From an uncultured Collinsella sp. (lineage in GTDB: Bacteria; Actinomycetota; Coriobacteriia; Coriobacteriales; Coriobacteriaceae), in contig USLK01000009.1 in the NCBI GenBank assembly GCA_900555555.1, positions 1 through 42,014 of the forward strand: a stretch of DNA of 42,014 nucleotides, written 5' to 3'. A model generated the notes under the pieces. That model searched no databases. It worked only from the letters and a program-made list of their open reading frames with translations, and was not told where the DNA came from. Positions 7,910 through 17,299 of the stretch are shown piece by piece. A program made the translations under genes and the position numbers. Every line of letters begins with the position of its first letter. Positions within the stretch are counted from its first letter, which is position 1.

Positions 7910-9208
7910 CTAACGGCTGCGGGATCCGGGACGGGAAAGGCGGGCATGCAGAAGACCGTGCGCATCCATGGAAACGATCTCGACCGGAACGATACGCGCA
8001 TGGGTCCCATCGGCAAGGTCATCGACCATGACGCGGTGGAAGCTGCCCAGCGTTCCACGGTTGCCGTATTCCAACACCGCACGCTCGCAGGTGCCGATCC
8101 TGCGCTCGGCATCGGCACGGGCGCATTCGTCGGCGACGGCACGCAATGCGGCCGATCGCTCGGCCATGACCTGAGGATCGACCTGGTTGGGGGCCTCGGC
8201 GGCGGGCGTGCCGGGACGGGCGCTGTACCTGAACACGTGCATGCGGGCAAATCTCATGCTGCGGCAAAACTCAAGGGACTGCTCGAACTCCTCGTCCGTC
8301 TCGCCCGGAAAGCCAACGATGACATCGCATGAAATGGCCGCCTCGGGCAGGACCGAGCGTATCATCTCGACCATGTGCGCGTAGTCTTCGGCAGAATACG
8401 GACGACCCATGCGCTCGAGCGTGGCGGTGCAGCCCGACTGAAGGGGAAGGTGCAGGAACGGCGCGACGCGATCGGAGCGATCGGCCATGGTCTTGATCAG
8501 GCGCCCGGAGACATCCATGGGCTCGAGCGAAGACAGGCGAACCTGCGCGATATCGGTCTTGTCATAAATCTCACACAGGAGCTCGTCGATCTCGACATGG
8601 GAATCCTCGGCATCCGCCCCGTCGTACGCCCCCAGGTTGATACCGGTAAGGACCACCTCGGGAATCCCGGCGGCGCGGGCCATGCGCACCTGATCGAGCA
8701 CGGCATCCACCGGCACGGAGCGCTCCGGCCCGCGCGCCTTCCACACGATGCAGTACGTGCAGCGGTTGTTGCATCCGTCCTGGACCTTGATACCCAAACG
8801 GGAGCGCCCGAGCAGGTCGGCGAGCGCACGCGGATCATCGAGGCCGCGATCGTGCTCATAAGAGGAAACATCCATGAGCTCGGCGGCGCGGTTGGCCACA
8901 TCTATCTTCGACGGCTCCGCGACGACGCGGGGCGACAGGTCCGTCAGCTCGCCCGGATGAAGGTTGACCACGCATCCCGTGACGATCACGCGCGGTTCAC
9001 GCGGAAGCGCAAGCGCGTGGCGCACCGCCTTGCGCGTCTTGGCCTCCGCCTCACCGGTCACCGCACAAGTGTTGATGACCACAAGATCGGCATCCTCCTG
9101 GTCGACCAGCACAAAGCCCAGACGGACCAAATCAGCCGATATGCGATCGGACTCCACGCGGTTGACGCGGCATCCGAGATTGACAACGGAAACAAAGGGG
9201 CTTGCCAC
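7910..9208 (-). CDS. mtaB: tRNA t6A37 methylthiotransferase MtaB
   Basis: This 432-residue radical-SAM enzyme adds a methylthio group to t6A at position 37 of ANN-decoding tRNAs. The N-terminal UPF0004 domain starts NLGCRVNRVESDRI and contains the cluster cysteines (NTCAVTGEAE, VTGCVVNLHP). The radical-SAM motif CxxxCxxC appears as CNNRCTYC near residue 148, and a TRAM-like domain ends the protein. The GCRVN rather than GCQMN signature favours MtaB over MiaB. The start is GTG at 9208 with GAAGGAG upstream. It follows dnaJ by 15 bases and precedes phoH by nine. Confidence 0.93.
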   Translation of the reverse strand: MASPFVSVVNLGCRVNRVESDRISADLVRLGFVLVDQEDADLVVINTCAVTGEAEAKTRKAVRHALALPREPRVIVTGCVVNLHPGELTDLSPRVVAEPSKIDVANRAAELMDVSSYEHDRGLDDPRALADLLGRSRLGIKVQDGCNNRCTYCIVWKARGPERSVPVDAVLDQVRMARAAGIPEVVLTGINLGAYDGADAEDSHVEIDELLCEIYDKTDIAQVRLSSLEPMDVSGRLIKTMADRSDRVAPFLHLPLQSGCTATLERMGRPYSAEDYAHMVEMIRSVLPEAAISCDVIVGFPGETDEEFEQSLEFCRSMRFARMHVFRYSARPGTPAAEAPNQVDPQVMAERSAALRAVADECARADAERRIGTCERAVLEYGNRGTLGSFHRVMVDDLADGTHARIVPVEIVSMDAHGLLHARLSRPGSRSR

Positions 9209-9223
9209 TTATCCAGGCTCCTT

Positions 9224-10375
9224 CTAGTCGAGAATATCGTCGATGGCATCGCGGATGCGGTCGCCGACCGTCCGCTTCTTGCCGTACTCCTCACCCATGA
9301 CATCTGCATAGCGCTCCAAAAGCTCACGAGCGTCACCGGATAGCTTGGTTGGAATATCGACCAGGACACGGACGACAAGGCGCCCACGCTGGCCGCCACC
9401 GCCCAGGCGAGGCATACCGTGACCGTCGACCGAGACGGTGGAACCGTATTGGGTACCGGCGGGGATCTGAACCTCGATCTTCTCGTTTGCCATGATCCCC
9501 TCGACCGTCAACGTGCAGCCCAAAGCCGCCTGCGACATGGAGATATGGCGCTCGCACAGCAGATCGTCCCCATGGCGCTGGAAGCGATGATCATCGGCCA
9601 CCTGAACGGTAACGATAAGATCGCCCGGGGCGGCACCGCGATACCCCGCCTCGCCATAGGAGGACAGACGGAGCTGACGGCCCGTGGAGACGCCGGCCGG
9701 AACCTCGACATCCAGGCGCTCGTGCATCTTGACGCGGCCCTCGCCGGAGCAAGCGGGGCACGGGTCGTCCAGCACCACGCCCTCGCCATGGCAGTCGGGA
9801 CAGGGCGAGCTGGACTGCATCTGCCCGAAAATCGAGCGCTGGACGGTCGTTACGTAACCGGTGCCGTGGCAGCGGGAGCATTGATGCTCCTCGACGCCCT
9901 CGGCGTGGCCGCGGCCGGCGCAATCCTCGCATGGAGCCAGGCGATCGTAACTGATGGTCTTGGTACAGCCGCGCGCGGCCTCCTCGAGCGAGACGGTAAG
10001 GTTGATGGCCATATCGCGGCCCGCGCGCCTGCGCGCACGGTTTTGCCGGGAGTTCCCGCCTCCGGAGCCGCCGAAGAACGAGGAGAAGATATCGTCGACC
10101 CCCATGCCGCCGAAGATGTCGCTGAAGTCGACGTAGCCGCTGCCGCCGCCCACACCGTCCACCGTGCCGTAACGATCGTACATGGCGCGCTTTTGATCGT
10201 CTGAAAGAACAGAATAGGCCTCATTGAGCTCGGCAAACTGCTCATTGGCATCGGGGGCGTCGTTGCGATCGGGGTGGAGCTTGATGGCCTTCTTCCTGAA
10301 CGCCTTTTTAATCGTATCGGTATCAGCGTCCCGATCGACACCAAGCACCTCGTAGTAATCCCTTTTGTCCGCCAC
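9224..10375 (-). CDS. dnaJ: chaperone DnaJ, complete
   Basis: This is a full-length type I J-protein (383 residues), the Hsp40 co-chaperone that delivers substrates to DnaK and stimulates its ATPase. In order: J-domain with LHPDRND (near 32-38), a short G/F linker, four CxxCxGxG zinc-finger repeats (CEDCAGRG, CSRCHGTG, CPDCHGEG, CPACSGEG, near 140-210), two beta C-terminal domains and a dimerisation tail. I start at GTG giving VADKRDYYEVLG, with GGGAGG nine bases upstream; longer starts lack support. It has a possible promoter of its own. Directly upstream lies a second, membrane-anchored J-protein. Neither dnaK, grpE nor hrcA is in the window. Confidence 0.96.
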   Translation of the reverse strand: MADKRDYYEVLGVDRDADTDTIKKAFRKKAIKLHPDRNDAPDANEQFAELNEAYSVLSDDQKRAMYDRYGTVDGVGGGSGYVDFSDIFGGMGVDDIFSSFFGGSGGGNSRQNRARRRAGRDMAINLTVSLEEAARGCTKTISYDRLAPCEDCAGRGHAEGVEEHQCSRCHGTGYVTTVQRSIFGQMQSSSPCPDCHGEGVVLDDPCPACSGEGRVKMHERLDVEVPAGVSTGRQLRLSSYGEAGYRGAAPGDLIVTVQVADDHRFQRHGDDLLCERHISMSQAALGCTLTVEGIMANEKIEVQIPAGTQYGSTVSVDGHGMPRLGGGGQRGRLVVRVLVDIPTKLSGDARELLERYADVMGEEYGKKRTVGDRIRDAIDDILD

Positions 10376-10411
10376 GACCAAATTCCTCCCCATGCGCAAG
10401 TAACTGAATGC

Positions 10412-10466
10412 GACGCCGAGCCGAATGCCCGGCGTCAAATCTTCTACCCAATGATGTGGCTGTCAA
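10412..10466 (-). promoter_or_regulatory. possible promoter and leader hairpin of dnaJ
   Basis: The 109-base gap between the two J-protein genes contains, on the minus strand, a perfect -35 hexamer TTGACA (10461-10466). About 14-17 bases on there are only weak -10 candidates (TAGAAG or AAGATT). A 7-bp inverted repeat, GACGCCG/CGGCGTC at 10412-10418 and 10430-10436, would lie in the leader. I see no CIRCE operator. Confidence 0.35.
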
Positions 10467-10484
10467 ACCCCTTTATAAGAACCG

Positions 10485-11594
10485 CTACATCATGGCGAAA
10501 GGAGCCAGGAACAGCGATTGGGTGCAGCTGGTGAACCATACCGACATGAGGGCGAGCAGGAAGCCGTTTGCGGCCCCGTTGAGCAGCACCTGGAGCCCGC
10601 GCCTCCACCACAATCCGCTGCGATGGAGCACATCATCGGTAACCACCATGCCGACACCCAAAACGAGCGGGATGAGGCACAGCATGAGAAATACGCCGAA
10701 TACCCCGGATATGGAGGAGAAGATCAAGAACGGCAGGACGAATCCAACGAGGTAGAAGCCCGTGCGGGCGCGCCCCTCGAGCCGCTCGGCCTCCACGCGG
10801 GCACGGCCTACCAGGTCGCCGGCCTCCCCGCCATTGGTGCCCGCATTGCCCCTCGCCTTAACGCGGACGGTATCGCCATCGTGCGTACCGGCCGGGAACG
10901 ATACGACGCCTTCGGCCTGCACGCGCGTACGGCCCTCGCCGCCGCACGCCGGGCACGGGTCGGCAACGACCTTGCCGGAGCCGCCGCATTCCGGGCACAC
11001 CATGCGCGCCGCCCCCATGCCGAACATATCGAGGTTGACGCTGATGGAACCCGTGCCCCCGCACGTGGGACAGGTGCGGGAATGCTCGGCGGCGATGGAA
11101 CCCGAACCGTGGCAGCTGTCGCACGGCTCGTAGCGCGGGTATTTCACCGCGATCTTCGCGCCGTCCTTGGCCTGCTCACGCGAAAGCTTGACCTCGACCA
11201 CAACATCGGCCCCCGCCGAGGGGTTGTATGCCGAGCCGCTCCGGCGCTGCTGGGTCCCGCCAAAGGGGAAGCCACCGAAACCACCGAAGCCCCCACCGAA
11301 GGGGAACCCGCCGAAACCGCCCGGATACGAGCCGGCCGCTCCGCCGGATGCGGGGGCGCCGGCAAAGGGGTTGCCGGAGCGCATGGCATCGTAGCGAGCC
11401 CGCTTCTGATCGTCGGAAAGTACGGCGTAGGCCTCGGAGACCTCTTTGAACTTCTCCTCGGCATCCGGCGCCTTGTTGATATCGGGATGCAGCTTGCGGG
11501 CCTTTTGCTGGAAGGCCTTTTGAATATCTTTGGCACTCGCATCCTTGGAAACACCCAGGATCGCGTAGTAGTCTTTTTCGTTCATAGTTGCCAT
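10485..11594 (-). CDS. membrane-anchored DnaJ-like protein with truncated C-terminal domain
   Basis: The first 260 residues are those of a type I DnaJ. There is a J-domain with HPD at 36-38, a long Gly/Phe linker (about 75-125) and four zinc-finger repeats (CDSCHGSG, CPTCGGTG, CPECGGSG, CPACGGEG, 158-221), then the start of beta domain I (FPAGTHDGD to AGTNGGEAGD). Where a normal DnaJ would continue through domain I and II, this one switches after residue 278 to about three hydrophobic helices (280-297, 299-319, 333-356). It ends at 369 residues. It should therefore present its J and zinc domains at the membrane. I start at MATMNEKDYY; GGAGG lies 13 bases upstream. It lies between hemW and dnaJ, where hrcA or dnaK often sit in other genomes. 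Confidence 0.9.
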   Translation of the reverse strand: MATMNEKDYYAILGVSKDASAKDIQKAFQQKARKLHPDINKAPDAEEKFKEVSEAYAVLSDDQKRARYDAMRSGNPFAGAPASGGAAGSYPGGFGGFPFGGGFGGFGGFPFGGTQQRRSGSAYNPSAGADVVVEVKLSREQAKDGAKIAVKYPRYEPCDSCHGSGSIAAEHSRTCPTCGGTGSISVNLDMFGMGAARMVCPECGGSGKVVADPCPACGGEGRTRVQAEGVVSFPAGTHDGDTVRVKARGNAGTNGGEAGDLVGRARVEAERLEGRARTGFYLVGFVLPFLIFSSISGVFGVFLMLCLIPLVLGVGMVVTDDVLHRSGLWWRRGLQVLLNGAANGFLLALMSVWFTSCTQSLFLAPFAMM

Positions 11595-11661
11595 AGGTAC
11601 AGGGGATCCTCCGTTGTACGCACAGTGATGACACACAAGTATATAGGAACGGGACCCCTTA

Positions 11662-12825
11662 CTACGCTAGGTCCCAGAACAGCTCGAACAGCTCATTTCC
11701 CTCAAGCCAGCCCAGCTCGGTGGGAACAAGGCGGCCCCCAGCCGGCAGCCATCGCGCCAGCCCAAGATCGCATGCGCGCCGGCACGCTTCCTCAAGCAGT
11801 GACGCGGGGATCGCCGGGACACTTGCGCGCAGCAGGTCCTCGGAAGCGCCGCACGTCATGCGAAAGGCGAGCATAAGGTCCTCGGCCGCGGCCTCGCGCG
11901 CCGTCATGAACTCGATATCGCGCAGTCCCCCGTCATCATCCGCCTGCACATAGCGCACGCGGGCCGCCTCCTGCGGAACATCGATGCAAAGATAATCCCG
12001 CGCCTCGCCGGCATCCAGCATACCGGCTGCCGCGCGACCGATACCCAGATAGCTCTTACCGGTCCAGTACGCGATATTGTGCCGGCAGGCGTGCCCGGGC
12101 CGCGCGTAGCTCGCAACCTCATACGGTTCGTATCCGTGCGACATGAGGATACTGCGCGCCGCTTCCATGCAATCGGCCTGGCAGTCCTCATCGGGAACGG
12201 CAACGCTCCCGTCCTCGACACGCCTATAGAGCGCCGTCCCCTCCTCAAGCTGCAAAGGATAGACCGACACATGGTCGGGACCGGCAGCCAACAAGTCCCA
12301 CAAAGAGGAACGAAACGTATCGACGGTCTGGCCGGGGAGGCCGCACATCAAGTCGCACGACACGGCCAGGCCGGCATTACGCGCCGAACGGGCCGCGCAA
12401 AGCGCCTGCTCACGCGAGTGAATACGCCCGATAGCACGCAGCTCTCCCGGCTGGAGCGACTGGACGCCCAAGGAGATGCGCGTCACCCCGGCGCCGGCAA
12501 GGCCGTATGCAAGTGCAGCGTCGAAAGACTCGGGATTCGCCTCGCACGTGAATTCCACGGGAGCGCAATACGAGAGCACCCGGGCGGCAAGGTCCACAAG
12601 GCGGCCGCCCAAAAGCGACGGGGTCCCCCCGCCGATATAGACGGTCTCGACGCCCTCGAGGGCACCTTGGCGCCCAAAGTGCTCGATGCGTCTCTCCAGG
12701 CGGTCGAGATAGGCAGAGATCGCCCCCTCAAGATCGCACGCAGGGTACGCACGAGTCTCGAAATCGCAATAGGCGCAACGGGCACGGCAGAACGGGACAT
12801 GCAGGTACAGCGCGGCTATGCTCAT
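11662..12825 (-). CDS. hemW: HemW-like radical SAM heme chaperone
   Basis: This 387-residue radical-SAM protein matches the HemW family, formerly annotated as oxygen-independent coproporphyrinogen III oxidase, now regarded mainly as a heme-binding chaperone. The cluster motif CxxxCxxC is present as CRARCAYC (near residues 13-20), preceded by LYLHVPFC. GGGTPS and the SLGVQSL strand follow, and a C-terminal HemW domain begins around residue 290. It overlaps the dusB stop with the ATGA arrangement, indicating coupling, and precedes the J-protein pair, a neighbourhood often seen for hemW. A true HemN function is unlikely without its extra N-terminal features. Confidence 0.9.
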   Translation of the reverse strand: MSIAALYLHVPFCRARCAYCDFETRAYPACDLEGAISAYLDRLERRIEHFGRQGALEGVETVYIGGGTPSLLGGRLVDLAARVLSYCAPVEFTCEANPESFDAALAYGLAGAGVTRISLGVQSLQPGELRAIGRIHSREQALCAARSARNAGLAVSCDLMCGLPGQTVDTFRSSLWDLLAAGPDHVSVYPLQLEEGTALYRRVEDGSVAVPDEDCQADCMEAARSILMSHGYEPYEVASYARPGHACRHNIAYWTGKSYLGIGRAAAGMLDAGEARDYLCIDVPQEAARVRYVQADDDGGLRDIEFMTAREAAAEDLMLAFRMTCGASEDLLRASVPAIPASLLEEACRRACDLGLARWLPAGGRLVPTELGWLEGNELFELFWDLA

Positions 12826-13805
12826 ACGAACGCTTCCATCTCATCGATGAGCGCCATGAACTCCTCGTACGAGGTGCACTGGACCACGCGGCAGCGCCAG
12901 GCGGCGGCATGGGGCATGCCCTTGAGGTACCACGAGGCGAACGAGCGCGCACGCGCCATAAACGGCTGGGTTTGATGCAGAAGGGTCAAATGCTCACGGA
13001 GGGCCTCGAGGCGCTCCATATCGGAACGCTCGGGCACCGGCACGCCATGCAACGCAAGGTCGCGGGCATCCCCGAAGATCCAAGGGTTGCCGTAGATGCC
13101 TCGGGCGATGAAGACGGCCTCGGCTCCCGTGGTCCGCAAGCGCTCGACGGCCTGCCGGGCGCTCAGAACATCGCCCGAGCCGATAACGGGCACCTCGACT
13201 CGCCGTGCCACCGCATCGACCACCGACCAATCGGCGGCACCCGCGTACAGCTGGCTTGCGGTGCGCCCGTGGACGGCGATGGCGGCAGCACCCGCCTGCT
13301 CCATGCGGCAGGCGAAATCCGGCGCCGTGCAGTCCCCTCCGCCAAAACCCTTGCGGATCTTCACGGTCACCGGCACCCGCGCGTGATCCACACACGTGCG
13401 AACGATATCCTCGGCACGGTCGGGCGTCTCCATGAGCGCCGAACCCTCGCCCTTCTTGATGACCTTGCGCGCGGGACAGGCCATGTTGATATCGATAAGG
13501 GTGAGCTTATCGCCCACGCGGTCCTGCACCGCCTCGACAGCGCCCGCGAACTGCTCTGGCTTGGTGCCGAACAGTTGCACGCAGATCTGCGGCTCCTCGG
13601 GCTCCGGGTCCACCAGCACCCAGGTCTTGGCGCTCTCGTAGGCCAGGCCGGCAACGCTTACCATCTCGGTGAACGCGGTCCGGGCTCCTCTACGGCGGCA
13701 CATGATTCGATAGGCCGCATCGGTGACGCCGGCCATGGGCGCCATCAAAAACGGCTGCGCGCCGTAGCGGGCGCGCAGCTGGGCCACTGCATCGGTTTGA
13801 TTCAT
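12822..13805 (-). CDS. dusB: tRNA-dihydrouridine synthase
   Basis: This 327-residue FMN-dependent enzyme reduces uridines in the tRNA D-loop. The TIM-barrel signatures are clear: LMAPMAGVTDAAYR near residue 20, QLFGTKPEQF, the catalytic cysteine in INMACPARKV near residue 110, TVKIRKGF, the FMN-phosphate segment IAVHGRTASQLYAG, and PVIGSGDV. The sequence looks most like the DusB group, though subgroup assignment by eye is uncertain. It starts three bases after lepA ends and overlaps hemW by four bases, so it is part of the long minus-strand operon. Confidence 0.92.
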   Translation of the reverse strand: MNQTDAVAQLRARYGAQPFLMAPMAGVTDAAYRIMCRRRGARTAFTEMVSVAGLAYESAKTWVLVDPEPEEPQICVQLFGTKPEQFAGAVEAVQDRVGDKLTLIDINMACPARKVIKKGEGSALMETPDRAEDIVRTCVDHARVPVTVKIRKGFGGGDCTAPDFACRMEQAGAAAIAVHGRTASQLYAGAADWSVVDAVARRVEVPVIGSGDVLSARQAVERLRTTGAEAVFIARGIYGNPWIFGDARDLALHGVPVPERSDMERLEALREHLTLLHQTQPFMARARSFASWYLKGMPHAAAWRCRVVQCTSYEEFMALIDEMEAFV

Positions 13806-13808
13806 GGG

Positions 13809-15626
13809 CTATTCGTCAACCTTCAAGATCGCCATGAACGCCTCCTGCGGCACCTCTACGGAGCCGATCGCCTTCATGCGCTTCTTGCCTTCCTTCTGCT
13901 TTTCGAGCAGCTTGCGCTTACGCGAGATGTCGCCGCCGTAGCACTTGGCCAAAACGTCCTTGCGGCGAGCCTTGACCGTGGTACGGGCGATGATCTTGTT
14001 GCCGATAGCGCCCTGGATGGGCACCTCGAACAGCTGGCGCGGAATGATGTCCTTGAGCTTGTCGCACAGGCTGCGGGCCAGCGCATACGCCTTGTCCTTG
14101 TGCACGATGAACGACAGGGCGTCCACCTCGTCGCCGGCAAGCAGGATATCGAGCTTGACCAGCTCGCTGGGCCGGTAGTCCGAGAACTCGTAATCCAGCG
14201 AAGCGTAGCCCTTGGTGCGGCTCTTGAGCTGATCGAAGAAGTCGAGGATGAGCTCGGCCAGCGGGATATCGAAGTGCATCTCCACGGACTTTTGTGACAG
14301 GTGGATCATATCGGTGGTGATACCGCGGTGCTCGATGGCGAGCTGCATGACCGCACCGGTGAACTCGGGTGGCGTGATGATCTTGGCCTTGAGGAACGGC
14401 TCCTCGATATGCTCGATGCGCGTGACGTCGGGCAGATCCTGGGGGCTGCGGACCTCGAGCATGGTCCCATCGGTTTTGAAGACGTGGTAGTCGACCGAGG
14501 GGCTCGTGGCGATGAGGTCGAGATTGAATTCGCGCTCCAAGCGCTCCTTCACGACCTCCATGTGCAGCAGGCCCAGGAAGCCGACGCGGAACCCAAAACC
14601 CAATGCCACGGAGGTCTCGGGCATCCAGGTGAGCGACGGGTCGTTGACATGGAGCTTCTCGAGCGCGTCGCGCAGGTTCTCATAATCGGCATTGTCGATC
14701 GGGAACAAGCCGGTGTAGACCATCGGCTTGGCCTCGCGATAGCCCGGAAGGGGCTCGAGACAGGGGTCGTTCGTCATGGTGAGGGTGTCGCCCACGTGAA
14801 CGGCCTCGGGATCCTTGAGACCCGTGACCACGAATCCGACCTCGCCCACCGTGAGGGCATCGACCGGCGTCTCGGCCGGGCGCTTGACGCCCACGCCGTC
14901 CACCAGGAAGTCCTCGCCGCCCTGCATCATGTGCAGGTGATCACCTTTTTTGATGGCGCCGTCGAACACGCGGACCGTGGCCACCACGCCGCGGTATTCA
15001 TCGAAATACGAATCGAGGATGAGGGCCTTGAGTTGCCCGTCGGCGTTGCCCTGGGGCGGCGAGATCAGGAACACGATGGCCTCGAGCAAGTCGTGGATGC
15101 CCTCGCCGGTCTTGCCCGAAACGCAGACCGCATCGTCGGCCGGGATGGCAAGGTCGTCCTCGATCTCGGTCTTGCAGCGGTCGGGGTCGGCAGAGGGCAG
15201 GTCGATCTTGTTGATAGCCGGCACGATGTCCAGGTCGGCATTCATGGCCAGGCTGGCGTTGGAGACGGTCTGCGCCTCGACGCCCTGCGTGGCATCGACG
15301 ACCAAGACGGCACCCTCGCAGGCGGCCAGAGAACGCGAGACCTCGTAGGTGAAGTCGACGTGGCCCGGCGTGTCGATCAGATTGAACTGGTAGGTCTCGC
15401 CATCGTCCGCGTCGTACATGACGCGCACGGCGTTCGACTTGATGGTGATGCCGCGCTCGCGCTCGATATCCATGGTATCGAGCAGCTGCTGCTCCATATC
15501 GCGCTCCTGCACAGTGCGCGTGAGCTCGAGGATGCGGTCGGAGATCGTGGACTTGCCGTGGTCGATGTGCGCAACGATTGAGAAGTTGCGGATATGGGAG
15601 GTATCGAAAGTAGTCATGTTATCCAT
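13809..15626 (-). CDS. lepA: elongation factor 4 (LepA)
   Basis: This 605-residue translational GTPase acts on ribosomes and is linked to initiation and to recovery of stalled complexes. G-domain motifs are AHIDHGKST (G1), RERGITI (G2), DTPGHVDF (G3) and NKIDLPSADP (G4, with the LepA-specific LPSADP). The LepA-specific C-terminal domain ends near residue 600 with the typical RKRKLLEKQKEGKKRMK segment. Two ATGs three codons apart (15626 and 15617) are possible; neither has a strong ribosome binding site. It follows recN after 41 bases and is followed closely by dusB. Confidence 0.97.
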   Translation of the reverse strand: MDNMTTFDTSHIRNFSIVAHIDHGKSTISDRILELTRTVQERDMEQQLLDTMDIERERGITIKSNAVRVMYDADDGETYQFNLIDTPGHVDFTYEVSRSLAACEGAVLVVDATQGVEAQTVSNASLAMNADLDIVPAINKIDLPSADPDRCKTEIEDDLAIPADDAVCVSGKTGEGIHDLLEAIVFLISPPQGNADGQLKALILDSYFDEYRGVVATVRVFDGAIKKGDHLHMMQGGEDFLVDGVGVKRPAETPVDALTVGEVGFVVTGLKDPEAVHVGDTLTMTNDPCLEPLPGYREAKPMVYTGLFPIDNADYENLRDALEKLHVNDPSLTWMPETSVALGFGFRVGFLGLLHMEVVKERLEREFNLDLIATSPSVDYHVFKTDGTMLEVRSPQDLPDVTRIEHIEEPFLKAKIITPPEFTGAVMQLAIEHRGITTDMIHLSQKSVEMHFDIPLAELILDFFDQLKSRTKGYASLDYEFSDYRPSELVKLDILLAGDEVDALSFIVHKDKAYALARSLCDKLKDIIPRQLFEVPIQGAIGNKIIARTTVKARRKDVLAKCYGGDISRKRKLLEKQKEGKKRMKAIGSVEVPQEAFMAILKVDE

Positions 15627-15667
15627 CTAATCGAAACGAATACGCGATAATCAACAGCTATACGGTA

Positions 15668-17299
15668 TCAGAGTTGCCCGGCTTCGAGGAGCAGCTGCTT
15701 GGCATGTTCGACGGAAGCCTCCGAGGTATCGCCCGAAAGCAGGCGAGAGATCTCGCGCACGCGATCGTTGCCGGCAACGCGCGTGAGCAGCGTCTCGGGC
15801 ACGTCACCCGAGGTCTTGCTCACCACATAGTGCACGGAGGCCTGAACCGCAACCTGCGCCAAATGCGTAACCACGATAACCTGGTGCGTTTGCGCCAGAT
15901 CGGCAAGGACGGCGGCCAGGCTGCGGGCGGTAGCCCCGCCCACGCCGGCATCGACCTCGTCGAACACGAGCGTGTCGACCCCATCGGCATCGCCCATAAC
16001 GACCTTCACGGCAAGCATGACACGCGACAGCTCACCGCCTGAGGCTATGCGGCGCAGCGGGCGCGGCGTGAGCCCGGGTGCGCTGCGGTACAAAAGCTCG
16101 CACTCGCACGGTCCCCGGTCGGTCCATTTTGCCCGGGGCAGCTCCTTGGCCTGCCAGACGAGCTCGGCGCGCCCCATCTCAAGACGGGCCATCTGCTTGG
16201 CGACCTCGCGGCAAAACTTGGGGGCCGCGGCGTTGCGACGCCGGGTGAGCTCCCGTGCGGTCTCGGCAAGGGCCGCCTCGGCCTCATCGCGCTTCTCGCG
16301 AGCGCGGCGCACACCGGCCTCGGCATTGTCCACCAGCCCCAAAAGCTCCTGCGCCTCGTCACGGGCGGCGAAAACGTCCTCCATGCGGGGACCCCATTGC
16401 CTCAGGAGTCCCTTGATCTGGGCATAGCGTTCCTGCAAGCGCGCGAGCTCTTCGGGGTCGAACTCGATGTCCTCCCGGTACCGCACGAGCTCGGACGCCG
16501 CGTCCTCAATCGCAATGGCGGCGGAGGAGAGCTGGTCGGCAAGGTCGGAGAGCTTCGAATCGACGCGTCCCATGCGTGCAAGCTCCGCGATGGCGCAGTT
16601 GAGCGAATCGAGCGTGGCCCCCTCCCCCGAAAGCGCCTCGGAGGCCTCGTGGGCGGTGGCAGCCAGAGCCTCGGCATGCTCGGCACGGGGCAGCACCTCT
16701 TCGAGCTGTTCGAACTCACCTGGGGCGGGATCCACATCTTGGATGCGGTCCAAGGTGAAACGCGCCTCCTCGAGCTTCGCCCCCTGAGTCCTGCTCGCAG
16801 CCTCAACACGCTCGAGCTCGCGCTGCGCCGCACGGGCGCGAGACAATAGCTCGCGATACTCATTGAGAACCGAGGCAACGGGGCTGCCGGCCCAGGCGTC
16901 AACCATATCGACATGGTGGGCGGCGTCCAAAAGGCGCTGGTGTTCATGCTGGCCACACAGGTCGATGCAGGGTCGCACGAGGTCGGCTTGCTCGCGAACG
17001 CTCGCCATGGCCCCGTCGATGCGCACGCGCGTACGACCGTCGGAACCGATCCTGCGCTCAACCGTCAGACCCTCGGTATCGTGCGGCTCCCTGAAGATCC
17101 TGCCCGAAACGAGGGCACCCTGAGCACCCTCGCGCACGGCAGAGAGGTCGGCCCGCTCGCCCATAAGCAATTTGAGGGCGGAGAGCAGCGCGGTTTTACC
17201 CGAGCCCGTCTCACCCGTGAGAACCGTCATGCCGGGACCGGGAACCAGGTCCGCCTCGCGGATAAGCGCGATATTCTCTACATGGATTTCATCGATCAT
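15668..17299 (-). CDS. recN: DNA repair protein RecN
   Basis: RecN is an SMC-like ATPase that tethers broken DNA ends early in double-strand break repair. I start at the ATG giving MIDEIHVENIALI (543 residues), which has GGAG six bases upstream and overlaps the end of nadK by 11 bases. The N-terminal Walker A is TGETGSGKT (near 30-38). A long heptad-rich coiled coil occupies roughly 140-370. The C-terminal ABC signature ASGGELSRVMLA, Walker B LVFDEVDAGVGG and the His-switch VVTHLAQVA follow. The nadK-recN order is common in Actinobacteria and Firmicutes. Confidence 0.96.
   Translation of the reverse strand: MIDEIHVENIALIREADLVPGPGMTVLTGETGSGKTALLSALKLLMGERADLSAVREGAQGALVSGRIFREPHDTEGLTVERRIGSDGRTRVRIDGAMASVREQADLVRPCIDLCGQHEHQRLLDAAHHVDMVDAWAGSPVASVLNEYRELLSRARAAQRELERVEAASRTQGAKLEEARFTLDRIQDVDPAPGEFEQLEEVLPRAEHAEALAATAHEASEALSGEGATLDSLNCAIAELARMGRVDSKLSDLADQLSSAAIAIEDAASELVRYREDIEFDPEELARLQERYAQIKGLLRQWGPRMEDVFAARDEAQELLGLVDNAEAGVRRAREKRDEAEAALAETARELTRRRNAAAPKFCREVAKQMARLEMGRAELVWQAKELPRAKWTDRGPCECELLYRSAPGLTPRPLRRIASGGELSRVMLAVKVVMGDADGVDTLVFDEVDAGVGGATARSLAAVLADLAQTHQVIVVTHLAQVAVQASVHYVVSKTSGDVPETLLTRVAGNDRVREISRLLSGDTSEASVEHAKQLLLEAGQL

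Noticed and set aside
10376..10484. CIRCE/HrcA operator ahead of dnaJ
   Set aside because: The TTAGCACTC inverted repeat is absent; only a GC-rich 7-bp hairpin is present.
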